Shown: in pieces, positions 32,480 to 45,200 of the stretch | Numbering within the stretch: the first letter of the stretch is position 1 | Layout of the letters: every line of letters starts with the position of its first letter | Assembly: GCA_022419385.1 (NCBI GenBank) | Contig: JAJUBI010000009.1 | Span: forward strand, 558,001 to 622,000 | Direction: 5' to 3' | Origin: Paraconiothyrium sp. Pb-2020 | Taxonomy: Eukaryota; Ascomycota; Dothideomycetes; Pleosporales; Didymosphaeriaceae | DNA length: 64,000 bases | Made by a program: the position numbers and the translations under genes | Notes under the pieces: model-generated | What the model saw: only the letters and a program-made list of their open reading frames with translations | Databases searched by the model: none | Told to the model about the DNA's origin: nothing

Positions 32480-33584
32480 TCGCCGCACGTCAGTCGTAGG
32501 TCCCTAAAACCGGTAGTCAGCTCATGTCTAGATGTATGGAGGTGTGTAGCCAGACGATATGTACAATTTTCAGCAATGGCTTCTTCTCTTTCCTGCCACA
32601 CAGCAAGGTCCTTTTGATTTTGTTCATGACCTTCTTGAAACCCATGCCTGCGAGAATGATGTCAACGAAAACGAGATGGGTATCAGCGACCTGATGATAT
32701 TATGCAGTTTCTGATAACGATGAAACAAATGAGAAGCAAAATGAGAAGACAAGAGACAGAGATGTACGAGTCTAGATGTTCAAGTGATGGATGGATGCAG
32801 GTGGATGAAAAGGCGCTCTCGGCCCTCAAGGGCAGGTGTTTATAAAGGAGGTGGCATGAAACAGTCTCCACGCAATGAGAGACTGGCTTTCTGCCACGCG
32901 AGAGGTGACGGAGCGAGGGCGACGGATTCCTTGCGCTGGCGAGTCAATGTTAAGATGCAACATTCCTTGATGTGTAATCGGTCCAGACGAGAAAGAAAAT
33001 TCTTTCGTTCTTTGGAATGCGTGAGAATCCGATTGAGGACTGGCATCTGAGTGTAGGAGACTGTCGAGAGTTGCCAGAGCGTATCTGAGGAGATGCCCGT
33101 AGTGTATCTGAGGTGTGGACCACATCACAAATAGATGAGACCGTCAAAAATAGGTTGCAAGGTTGCAGTTGCGTCTCAGCGACTGGACTGGACGCGTGAC
33201 GTGGGCAATCGCGATATCTTTAGGTAGGTTCCACAATCTCTTGTACCACCGACCTTGCATATAGCGCTCATCTCGCATTCAGGTACCAAAACGCGCGTTT
33301 GAGACGCGAGGAGACCATGATCCGCCTTGCTATGTCTGAAAACGGTAGTATTGAGTCTGCATATATGCGACACTTCTTTCCACTCTACGGACAGCGACGT
33401 AAGTTCGCGTCTGGTGCAGTGTCGCTCCGCTGCTAACCTAGTATATAACACTACTCGCTTCCCAGTCCGATCGCTGAAGTAGAGCCAGTCATCTAGCTTG
33501 ACACACGCCTAGCTTGTCATTGTCAGTCATGGGAAACGTCGTGTTTTAAGCTAAAACATGGTTCGTCATACCGTGCACAAGCAT
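32480..33584. other. Intergenic, 1.1 kb, no recognised gene
   Basis: Only short, overlapping frames under 101 codons are seen, without motifs. It contains the promoter of the Ser/Pro-rich gene and the 3' end of the aldehyde dehydrogenase gene. Confidence 0.5.
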
Positions 33585-35093
33585 CTATTTCGGGTAATCT
33601 TTCACATGGTAGCTCTTTAGCTTGACGAACTGATCGAAACCAAACTTGGAAAGCGTCTGGCCCTTTCCAGAGTCCTTCCATCCCACCCAAGCGAGGTCCT
33701 GGAGAAAGACGTTATCACATGCTGTCCATGGACGATCTAGGGTCACTTACTGGTGCAGGATAATCGCAACGATTAACGAAGACAGTGCCAGCCTCGACAT
33801 CGTCAACGAGCTCGTGGCCCTTGTTAGTGTCCTTGGTCCAGATGCTGGCTGTCAATCCAAATTGGCTATCGTTCATGAGTTTGATAGCTTCAGCATCATT
33901 CTTTACCTTCATGACTGGAATGACCGGGCCAAAGGTTTCTTCGGTCATCACGGCCATGCTGTGATCGACGTTGGTCAAGAGGGTCGGGGCAACGAAGTTT
34001 CCGTCCGCTGGAGGGGACTTAAAAGACGCATTGTCTGGCGTTGCGTCTTTAGCACCCTTCTCGAGGGCGTCCTTGATATGCGCACGGATGGAATCAGCGG
34101 AGCGAGAGGAAACTACCGGGCCCACATGCGTGTCCTTCTCCATGGGATCGCCAAGCTTGTAGCCTTTCAGCACATCCTGAAGAGCAGTGATGAACTCATC
34201 GTGGATCTTCTCGTCGACGTAAACACGCTCCACACTACAACAGCTCTGGCCAGAGTTGAAGACCGAACCATCGACGATCTCTTCGGCCGCCCACTTGATG
34301 TCAACATCGGATCGGACATACGCAGGATCTTTGCCTCCTAGCTCAAGCCCGACACGGATCGGTACACGATCGCTCGCTGCGCTTTGTACAGCGAGACCAT
34401 TGGCAACGGATCCAGTGAAGCACACTAGTTGAATCTGTGGCGATCGCGCTATGGCTTCGATCTGGGTGATCGATCCGCTGTGGAAGATTTGCAGAACTCC
34501 CTCAGGAAGTCCGGCGTCTGCAAAAATTTGTTTGATCTGCTCAGCACTCGTGGGTGTTTGTGGTGATGGTTTCAAGACCACGGAATTGCCCGCAAGCAAG
34601 GCTGGAATTAGTGAATTGATTAGGGTCAGATATGGGTACTACATGGAGGTCAGTAGAAGTGTTGGGACTGATCGAATGTTGAACACACATTCCAAGGGAA
34701 AAGTATCAAGACTGGTCCTACGGGAACCTTCTTGATGTAACGCTTGAAGCCTTTCTCTGCTTCACCTTCGGTTTCTTTCAGAGCCTCGTCACTGATCTTA
34801 AGCATGTACTCCCCACGTGCTACGGCAGTCGTGACTTCCTTTGGCGTGTAGTTGATAGGACGGCCCATTTGCTCCGTGAGCTCTTTGCCCAAAGCATCTT
34901 GGCGCTCATTCAGTAACTTCAACGCCTTCTTGACGATTGCTTGACGTTCTGAAAGAGAAGTGCGGCGGTAGGACTCAAAAGCACGGGCAGCTGTTTCTGG
35001 TATGGAGAGCAAATCGGCATCTGAGAGGCCATTGCGGGTGAGGATGGGCTTGTTGGTGACCGGCGAGATGGTCGTGATAGTCTCCACAGACAT
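33585..35093 (-). CDS. Aldehyde dehydrogenase (NAD(P)-dependent family)
   Basis: Three exons, 35093-34689, 34638-33751 and 33698-33585, give 468 residues starting MSVETITTISPVTNK. An in-frame ATG 26 codons upstream is possible but adds no recognisable signal. Family landmarks are F-P-W-N at the first exon end (oxyanion Asn135), A-L-L-A-G-N-S-V-V-L-K-P-S, F-T-G-S, the general base Glu234 in LELGGKDP, the catalytic Cys268 in FNSGQSCC, and E-E-T-F-G-P-V-I-P-V. The C-terminus is W-V-G-W-K-D-S-G-K-G, where most relatives have K-x-S-G-x-G. It oxidises an aldehyde to the acid, and the pattern resembles succinate-semialdehyde or general aliphatic ALDHs. Substrate is not assignable. No peroxisomal or mitochondrial signal is clear. 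Confidence 0.93.
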
Positions 35094-38000
35094 GATGTCG
35101 TAGTGATGACGATGTTGGGCTGATATCTCGATTGTGTATGCCAATGCAAGTCCGCGAAGAGATGCAGTCAATTCTGGTGTCGATGAAGTCGCCGGTTAGC
35201 GGGGTGACGTATTTGTCGATTAGCTATGGAAACCATGACCACACCAAGTTTAGTGCGTTCGGTTAGTGACCGCTTTCCACCTTCTGCCAGCCTCAACATT
35301 GACTGCACCATCCTACGTCTACTTCCTGCAATCTACACCTACCGACTTATGTTGAGTGAAAGCCTGAATGTGGCCGTCTGAGCGGCACGACCAGTGGCGC
35401 TCTGCAGAGCACCCCGTGAGACGCAGACTAAGATCAATCGATGCCCAAGCAGTCAAAACGCGTCCACTTCGCGACCGGACGCTTCCCCGACGTGGTGTAA
35501 CAGCCACAGGCCAGAGAATCAGCCCTGAGCCTGTTCTGGCTTATCGAGCCACCTGTACTCGTACGGCGCTGAGCCTGCATCGCGCATTAAGGGTGGACTG
35601 AGGCAGATCATCTCATCAAACCACTCCAGAGGAAGGCCAACCTGCAGCTTTCATTGCTGGCGGTACGCTTCATCACGCGTTGTATTCTAGTTTCCTTGGG
35701 GTCGAAGCTTTCTTTATCTTCGGCGCATCGGCTGGCTTGAACTTACCGTCACCACGAGCCATCCAAAGCTGTCAGCAACCGCCCCGTTGGTCGGCAGTTC
35801 CTGCAGCCATTATTGCGATGCGAACACATCCCGACAAATCTCCTGTCCATTGCATGATGCCTTCGTTGTGTTCGGGCTCCCCTCTTTCGTCCAGTCGCAG
35901 AGCCTTGTGGTGGCGCCGTGGCGGGAACTAGGGCAGCCGAACCGACTCTGGCGTTGAGGAAAACGCCCCGAGTAATGTCGCTAGATCCTACCGCCACCAA
36001 ATGCTGATCCTATGTGCAGAGGATCATGGGCCTCTTCTTCGACCCGATCGTCATCGTTCGCGACGAGTATGAACTCCAAACTGTTGCGATTGAAGTTGCA
36101 GTCCAACAGCCTCATCAAGTGCGTCTTTATACAGAAGTACCCAGTCCGGGCGTTTTTGGGACCTGTAATCGTCGCCTCTGATTCCAGGCAGGTGTGCGAA
36201 AGCAATCGTCCATTCTCTAGCTTTGGCGTTGATGGCTATCCACTTGGATGCGTCTGGATGCAAAGCCCCTATGAAAGGCGCAGAGTGTGTGGGTAGCCGC
36301 CCCCAAGGGCCAACTCCACCGATCCCTCGGAGACATCAGTTGTGATATCATATAACCTCAGCTTTGCGTAGCACCAGAACTTGCTGGCGATGTTTTACAT
36401 GGGACCTCGACACAACCCGCCATTTCTTCGCTGGCAACTGCAGAACAGGTGAGATGGGATGAAGTGCAATGAAGCCTACACCCTCCGAAATATTCCCAAA
36501 CATTGCGAAATTGTCATTGGCTGCAATTTACTGCACTTCCAACTGACCTGTGGCTCTCACTAAGCCACGTTTAAATTAGCTGGCCCGTTACTTATCGGGA
36601 GCGAAGGTGTGAACGCTAACAGCTCTCGGCTTAGACCGAGTAGCAGGACGGTTCGGCAGCAACCCCAGTCAAGGTCTCTCCGTTCCCTGTCCTTCCTGCG
36701 CGGCAACATGCGTTGCTTGTGGTGGGTGCAACAGCACAAGGGGTCGATTTCTACAAAGACCTGTTTAGTCTGGTTCATCTGCCGCTTTGCCGACCTTGTC
36801 GCGAACCTTTTGGAACGCCTCAACCAGCAGCCAGACCATGAAGCGCGAGCGGCGAACGGTTCACCCGTGTGGGTACGAACGGAGAAAACCACCCGTTCCT
36901 GAAACGGTGTAGTAACAACCTCATTCTTCCCGCCCCAGCTCTCGCGAGGCGAATTTTGGGCCCAGTAGATCTTCGAGGACTTCGGCGCTTGGACATGGTG
37001 CTCAACCGATTTCGTGTTCAACAAGCTCGTCATCGTTCACATCTTTCACAAAATTATGCTATAATACGGTCTAGTAGGCCTTGAATGCTGATGGCTTCGG
37101 AAGTGAATCTTCCTTGGATAATTGCGACGACGAACCTGAGTGTGAATTGCCGGTCACTCGTGTTGGTCTTTGCGGACCTGCGCTATTGATCGCCAGACGG
37201 GATGGCCCCGTCAACGTAACCAAATGTTCGCGCCGCTCTTGCCAGACGTTCCTGCAGCATTCTGCTGCCAAGACGTCAAAGGCACGACACAGTGAATGGG
37301 GTAAAGTGGAATGCTGGGCGCTGAAATGCGGAGCGATCCGCTGGCTTCACAACGCCCGCCAATCACTGAAAATCATCTACCAGAGCTCCCACCGGTCACG
37401 ACGTTGATAGGCCCTTGACGACATATGCAACGGCAGGAGCACGTTTTCTCCACAATTGAAGCCGCCGTTCTAGCGGACTCAGTTACTTTAAAAACGGTGA
37501 GATGGGTGGAGGGCCGGCCAGCGTGCCTAAGCGCGCGTCGCCTGCAACACTCGCACGCCACTTTGCTTGTTGGCCGCAGCCGGACAAGGCACGCTGACTT
37601 GGCCGTGCCACGGCCTCTCATTCTGGACCTCTCGCTATCATAGTTGGGGTATTATAGATCAAAAGCCTGCGTCCAGTCTCTCCACAAGACCCGTCCTGGC
37701 GAACCATCTGCAGGTGACCTTTCAAAACTTCAATTTCCTCGGGGACCCCCCAGGATGCATTACCGTGCTTGGTCATGGAGGGCAATTTGATGCGCCCGCT
37801 TTTGCAAAAAGCGTTGGAGGCGCGATTTGTTTCTGTGTCGGATTGCGGAAGATGGAAGCGTTTTGGAAGGCCTTGAGTCCGATTCCATCGGAGCATCGTC
37901 AGCATTGATTCATGCCCGCCGGCTTCTTCTGGGAAAATTCTGGATGAAAGGCTGATCCGCACAGGCTGCGGAAGGCTGGCGAGACGGAATATTCACTAGG

Positions 38001-39043
38001 ATGCGATGACCGGCAGGGTGTGGCGGAAGGCTAGCCATGAATCGTAGCCGGTCGCAGCTGGGGGGCAGCAACTTGGTTCTTGCTGTTCGAGGAGTCTACA
38101 GCCGGCAGCGCATACTGATGAAAGGGGACAGCAGGCTGGAGGGCGCGTCGACTCGACGGTCCCGTGCCATCGTTTAGAGGACTCGCTGGCAAATGCACAA
38201 AAGTGGGTTGTGGGCCCCAATCATGGTGCAGGCCGTTTCTGGATCGCCAGTCAGTCGAGCGACGGATCTGATGGTGGCATTGGCGGTACGGGGGGCTACA
38301 AAACGGTACCTCTAGCCGGCATCGGTACGGTATGGGAGTCTTAAGACGGGCACATATAGGGCTGGGATGGCACCGATCAAGCAATATCTCTTTGATTACG
38401 GGCCTTGACGCGGCGAGCAGCTTGGGGTGCATCCGCTCAAGCTCGCGGCACCGACGATCAAGCGGCTTTGTGCCCTGTGCTTAACGTGGAAGCGTTGCGC
38501 TACACCGGGGTCCCTGGGACGTGCCGGGGTGACTGCTGAGGCGTGATGACTGGGAACATGAGGCCTTGGCTCGAACCCAGCGTGCAGAAGTCATTGCCCA
38601 TCTCGTTTGCATGTGGCCCAGCAGTTTTCTGACGCGCGACGCAGCTAGCAGACCCGGAGATGGGAGGTCGCTGCCCATGCCATCCGGTATTGGCCACCCT
38701 GCACCTCAAGCACTGGCAGCCTGTGCTATACCCCGCGGGCACCACTAAGACCTGACCTGGCTCGAGGCGGAGAAGCCTGCGGCCGGCAGCTACCTATATT
38801 GTACTCAGGGACACGGGCGGGCGAGTCAAAAGAGCACCGTGGACCTACCTCTGACCTGCATCCATCCCGACGACGTCTCTCCCAGCCCGGCGCTGAACGC
38901 ACCTCGACCACGTTATCGCCTGCTGCTTACCTGCCTTCTTCTGTCGGGTCTATTCACTCGAGATTAATCTCCACACCGCCGCCATTGAGTCCTATCCGTT
39001 GTTGTCGAGCGGTGCAGTTGTGGCCGAGGCCGGCGCTAGAAGG
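35094..39043. other. Gene-free 3.9-kb region upstream of xlnR
   Basis: The longest frame is 157 codons (36560-37033 minus), without a recognisable domain. No transposon, tRNA or splice-supported gene is seen on either strand. Fungal regulators often have long upstream regions and 5' leaders, so much of this may be xlnR control sequence. That is inference. Confidence 0.45.
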
Positions 39044-42000
39044 ATGATGTCGACCAGTCTCCACCAATACGAGCAGTTTCCTCCCCCGATGCAGCATCAA
39101 CACCACTATGCTGCCCAGCACATGGGCCCGTCGCCGCTCGATACATTGGCCCATACCTCGCAGTACGCACTGCAATTCCATCAAAACCGCCATGTCCTTC
39201 CGCCGGGCAAGGGCCTCGTCAAGCCGCACCGTCTATCCTACGCCAACGGACCTCTTGCTGCAGCGCCTCGCAGCCAACGTGATGCGATGCTCCACGAGCG
39301 GGCAGGACGAGGTGCCGCCGCTGCAGGACCAGTACGACGCAGAATCAGCCGAGCGTGTGATCAGTGTAATCAGTTGCGGACAAAGTGCGATGGCAAGGCA
39401 CCTGTGAGTAGCTGACATTGACGTGATCCATGACTAGTTGCTAACGTCGCGTAGTGCGCACACTGTATAGGTACGTTCCACAGGATGTACCAAGCGTTTT
39501 TGACAGCTGTCGCCGCTGTCAAAATCAACGTGGCACTAACCGTATCGCAGAATTCGGTCTATCATGCGAGTACATGCGCGAGCGCAAGAAGCGCGGAAAG
39601 GCATCACGGAAGGACCTCGCTGCTGCAGCCGCTGCGGCAGTAGCAAATGGCAGTGCTCCACCATCTGGCGAATCGACGTCTGGGAGCCCTCAATCACGCG
39701 GGAACGGCCTTCCTGACGACCAGAAGGAGTCCTCACCGAGTGTCGAGCTGCCCGAAGGCCAGCGACCTCTACCAGACTTACCTCCACCCAACCTTCCACA
39801 GCCTGGGAGGTCTGCCAGCATCGCCACGACCCGTGACATGGATAGCACCGGCATGTTTCAAGGTGTCAATCCCGTATCACGGACCATGAGCATGAGCGCC
39901 ATCGACTCCATCCCAGAGAATCAAATCAGCGAAAGCATGCACCATCCCATGCAGCCACCGCGCATACAAACCCAAGGCTTGCCAATGCACAATCACTCAG
40001 TTCCAGAATATGCCTCCATGGACGACTACCGTGCATACCAGCAACCTCACCAGATGATGCATCCCATCATCCCCTCCAACATGCCAGAATATGCACAAAG
40101 CCCTTATGAGATGATGAGCCCACAGAGCGCACAAGGGCCTCCGAACTCGTACAGGATGCCTCATGCCGAATCTCCGTTGCCGGGCTACATTACGACCTCA
40201 CCTGTATCTGGGTCGCCAGGATGGCTGTCACTGCCGTCTCCCTCTACAACTATATACCCGAATGCACACCCACCGAGCTCCCAACAACTGCGATACCCGG
40301 TTCTTGCACCCCTGGTGCCGCATCTGACGAACATCATGCCCGTATCTCTTGCCTGTGATCTGCTGGAGCTTTATTTCCAGAGCTCTAGTACTGCTTTCAT
40401 GCAGCCCACAAGCCCGTACGTGCTGTGTTACGTGTTCCAGAAAGATTCGTTCTTGCGGCACAATTCTCCACGCGTGTGTAGCCCAGCACTGCTCGCTAGC
40501 ATGCTCTGGATCGGATGTTTGACAAGCGAGTCGCCCTACCTAGCGTCGTCGCCTTCCGCACGAAGTCAATTATCGGAGAAGCTCATCAACTTGACCATTT
40601 CCCTCCTCAAACCCTTGGTGCACCAGTCACAAGGCGAAGATGCAAGTCCCACTTTCAGCTCCGGTGCAACAATGAACAACTTTGGCATCTCGACACAAGA
40701 TCCGGAACTAGGACTACCTGGCGAAGGTATTTGGCAAAGAAGCTACGCAGCTAGCTCCGGTGGCGCTCCAGGTGGCATTGATGATGTCTGCACGTACGCT
40801 AACCTTGCAGTCGTCATAAGCGCAAGCGAGTATAAGGCGGCGTCACTGCGATGGTGGAACGCTGCATGGAGTTTGGCTAGAGAGTTGAAACTGAGCAAGG
40901 AGGTGCCGTTGACGCCACCGCCGGAGGAGAATCCAGATGCCCGATCCGAACTTGACTCAGAGCACGTTGGTGGCTCCTCAACCGGTCAGAATGCTCCAGT
41001 CAACCTCACCGAGGAGCAACGAGAAGAGCGACGTCGCGTATGGTGGATGCTGTACACCGTGGATCGGCACCTGGCGTTAGCCTACAACAGGCCACTATCG
41101 CTGCTCGATATCGAGTGTGGCGATTTGCAGACACCTGTATCTGATGATGTATGGCAAAATCCGGCTCTCTTTGGAAACCTCGCTCAATCATTTTCAGATC
41201 CTACCGTTCGACGAAGCACAGGACCCATATATGAGTGCACTGGGACATCCACATTTGGATTCTTTCTCCCTCTAATGAGCATATTGGGCGAGATCGTTGA
41301 AGTCCACCATGCAAGAAATCATCCCAGATTTGGTTCGAAGACCAACTGGGACGACCATGCGGCAGAAATCACCCGGCAGCTAGAGGCTTATGGCCATTCG
41401 CTTCGCGAGTTGAAAGCAAGAGCTATCGCAGAGGCAAACGCAGAAGTTCAGGAACCCATACACCCAGGTACACCATCGGCTCGATCAGTGAACTCTACAA
41501 CATCCAGAGCTCAGGAATCCCTCATGCGCGCGAGAATTGTTGTCGCCTATGGCACGCACATCATGCATACTCTTCATATCCTACTGAACGGAAAATGGGA
41601 TCCTATCTCGTTATTGGACGACAACGATCTCTGGATCTCATCCCAGAGCTTTATCGATGCCACGGGACACGCTGTCGCCGCCGCTGAAGCACTCAACGAG
41701 ATTCTGGAACTCGATCCTGATCTCAGCTTCATGCCATTTTTCTTTGGGATCTACCTCCTACAGGGGAGCTTCCTGTTGCTCCTCATAGCCGACAAGTTGC
41801 AAGGCGAAGCCAACCCCAACGTCGTCAAAGCCTGCGAGACGATCGTACGAGCGCATGAAGCTTGCATCGTCACCCTCAATACCGAGTACCAGGTAAGTCT
41901 CCCTAGATCTCTTACACCGCAATGTCCCTTGAAGCAGCTGTACCCGGGTTTCGCACTTGCAGCTTCGCGCTTCCACGCTATTACCCGTCTCGGACGCGAA

Positions 42001-42253
42001 CCTCCTGCATTCAGCCTCATCCCCATCCTCGTTTCAACACCCACACACGCATCACTCCCCACAATCTCGGAAAATATCAGTCGATCATGCTGACCAAACA
42101 TTGTAGAGAAATTTCCGGAAGGTGATGCGATCGGCTTTGCAGCAGGTGCGTGGGCGCGGCATGGACGAAAATGCCGAGTTCGCGCAGCTAAGGCGCCGCG
42201 AAATGCTCAGCCTGTACCGTTGGAGCGGCGACGGGACGGGTCTTGCGCTGTAA
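39044..42253 (+). CDS. xlnR: XlnR/Xyr1-type Zn2Cys6 activator of (hemi)cellulase genes
   Basis: Four exons, 39044-39403, 39455-39470, 39551-41892 and 42107-42253, give 954 residues (Aspergillus XlnR is of similar size). The frame opens earlier at a non-ATG codon, and the first ATG is 39044. The binuclear cluster has Cys105, 108, 115, 121, 124 and 131 in RACDQCNQLRTKCDG and CAHCIEFGLSC, followed by the XlnR-typical ERKKRGKAS basic stretch. The middle homology region includes EERRRVWWMLYTVDRHLALAYNRPL. The ending RNFRKVMRSALQQVRGR...LYRWSGDGTGLAL is the diagnostic C-terminus. It activates xylanase, cellulase and D-xylose reductase genes through GGCTAA-type sites in the nucleus. Zinc-cluster splicing depends on a 16-nt exon. 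The last intron is 214 nt, long for this window. Confidence 0.96.
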
Positions 42254-45200
42254 GCCTGCATGCCTTCTAGAAGACGCATCGCCACTTGCGCTCACGACGT
42301 CCCGGAGCCCCTTATGGGATGGAGCCTGGAGCATGACACACCCTTTCTTCTTGCAGCACACGTAATGTCTTCACTTTTATTCGATATTGGTAACTTTTAG
42401 CGGGAATTTATGGCTTCACGGATTTGGAAACGATCAATGATAGATAGGGTATATGGTATGGTGGCGTTCAAGTTTCACTTTTACTTGTGGCGGATGGCTA
42501 GCTGGCTTTGCAATCTTTTTCCCTTCGTCTATATCGATACCATTCCACTTGCGCGTTGGCACTGCGTAAACGATATCCTCTCTTCGAAACGGCGGCGCAC
42601 TCGCATTCGTCATCTTGTCACTTAGCGATGCCGTCTAGTCTGCTCGCAACCATCAAAATCCCTTCTTACTTGCAATCAACTATACATTGATATCCACCTC
42701 GCGCGAGTCATGGCCAAACTACACATGTTCCATTGCCCTTCTTCGTGCTAGCTCGCCGTTGCGAAGACCTTCTCGAAGAAGTTGCTTTCGCGGGAAGGAT
42801 CCACAAGCCGGGCCGGCACAAGGACGCTGAATCGCAAGGCACCGCACCGGCGTGCATCACGAGATAGCATAAGGCAGACGGATAAGCCGTGGCAGGGCAG
42901 GGCAGGGCGAGCGGATAGGCGCCGACGGTCGGTCGATCAGCGCATCGCCCCAAAGCGGCGTAGCGGCTATAGCACGGCACGCATGGCTATAGCAAACGTT
43001 AATGCTGCCTCGCGTGCGCGGGCGCGTCCAGCCGACGTGCGGTCTGGGAAAGTCGGAGCGAAAAAAACTCAAATCTCAGGTCGCTGCAGGCTGCACGCAC
43101 GCGCCTCGTTCAGTAGGGACAGGATGTCGTTAGCGGCCTCAGGATGCCAACTGTCGCGGAGGACGCGACCTTGCTACGTAGGGGGCTAGCTGGTAGAGCC
43201 AACGCATGCGAAAGAGGAGAGGCGTTTCACCGTTTTCTGGTACTATAGCTGGGAATGTGGTTTCAGGACGGGGTCAGGATGGCGCAAGTGTGGACAGCCA
43301 GCCACTGGTCTGCATAAAGCATCACGGGTCAAAGCCCGGCTGTCAACACGTAGCGAGGTCGCCAGTCTGGAGCCGGGCACCTAGTCTATACCCACTGTAC
43401 TCTATTGAACGCGCTCCAGCAGGAATCTGGCAGTGCAACCGTCGCATCTGGTGTCGGAGTGCGCCCCGTGATCCCTACTGAGGTCACAAATCACGGGCCA
43501 CGCAGACAACATAGTTCGGACATATTGAAGTCATGGTCAGGATCTGGTTCCTCTTCAGGGCTCCATAAGCGCGCGCGAGAAGGCATCGGTGAGCGCGACC
43601 TTGCTGTCAGTCGTCATGTCTTGCTGTTGGAGGCTGACATGCTGATAGGGGGACGCCGCCGCCGCGGACGTCTGCCGCTGAGCCGATTGCTTCGTGCTCC
43701 GCTGGGCCATAGTGGCGAAGGTGTGCCATATCGCGAACGCCTTTCTATCGACGCGAAACCCACCTTCGGAGATTTGACGATTGCTGTAGTGAGAATGCGG
43801 GAAGTGGCGAGAACAATGGCGCGGCTCAAGGTCGGAGGAAAGCTGGACGAAGACGGTCGGCAGTACGTTGGGTACCGATGTGATATTGATGTTCGAGGTG
43901 CAGTAGGTGAGTGACAAGGTGGATACGTACCTTGGTACGTGGGAGCACCTGGAACATGTCTGCTTCGCTACCAGATCTGTGCCACACTTGTACACCATGT
44001 CAACTGTCATTTCACTGTTGTGGAGACCTCGCAAGCGTGACCAAGTTGCCAACGCTGCCCAACATAACAGTTGCCCATCGACATTCAGCCATTCCACGGT
44101 ATGTTACGGTGGGCTTTGGAAGACTGATCGTGCAGCTTGTCTGTACTAGTTGGCCAGTGAGCGAGGATTGCCACAACACAGCCTCCGGACTCAAAGACGA
44201 TCCTGCTCGCTCGTTTCCTGCACAATAAGATACTCCAGCCTTGACAGGGTTGCCAGGCTGGTGTGCTCGTATATGTACGGAACGTGTTGAAAACTTGGAT
44301 ATGAGGGCTGCAGGATGTCGCTCACAGCAATGCACCCCAGATCCACATTGGTCCCATGGCCATGATCATCGCAGAGCTGCCTTGGATGTGCCTGCTTGTT
44401 GGCAAGCTGTTCTTTGGTACTGCTGCTGAGCTAGGTACAGCCCAAGTCTCATGACTTGTCTGAGCCTTCTGAGCGGTGGTGGCGGGGTCGATTTGCGCGT
44501 TTGTCCTTTGCCCGCATCCGTTGCGGAGTGGGCATCTGCCCACATAGCAGTTTCATCTTAACAGAGGCACATTAAGACGCACTGTCAAGGTCGCGCCGTC
44601 TTTCCACAGCACGGAGAAGCCGAACGCACGTTCGGGCGCAACTTGCGAACTGTCTTCGCACCGGCACTTGCTGATGATGTACGGATCTCATCCGTGCTTC
44701 GGTACCCGTCCCTTACGCTCCGCTCAGGCGGGGTCGGTGCGGTAGAGAGCAAGGGAAATCCAGGTAAGTACATCCCCAATAGTGAACCGCAGTACGGCAG
44801 ACAGTGAACAGCTGCGGATGTCAAAGCCATCCCTACTGCGGTACTCAGCTGCCATATTACGCTCTTGCCTCCCTCCACATTCTCCACACTTTCCGACATT
44901 GTTGAGATTGAATGTATTGGAGACTTCATTTGTGCAAATGAGGGCGGCGAGGAAACCTGGGTACCGGCCCCACCATGCAGCTGCTGCAGCGCGGCACGGA
45001 CGCACACGTTGTGAAGGGGCATGCGGAGAATAACTACACGGCAGGCATGGACACTAGATGATGTCCAGGGCTTCTCGCGAACGGCCGCAGGATTGGAATC
45101 CGTCATTAGCTCGTCAGCAGCGAAATTTGTTGACATGTTGGCGATGAGGTAACTGGACGACAACGACGCAAGCGTAGTATTACAATCCGAAAGCGCGACA

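Noticed and set aside
38999..39043. Earlier start of xlnR
   Set aside because: The frame begins at a TTG codon; the first ATG is at 39044.
43405..43914. 169-codon plus-strand frame
   Set aside because: Arg/Gly/Leu-rich composition without motif; the opposite strand has an equally long frame over the same bases, so it is likely chance.
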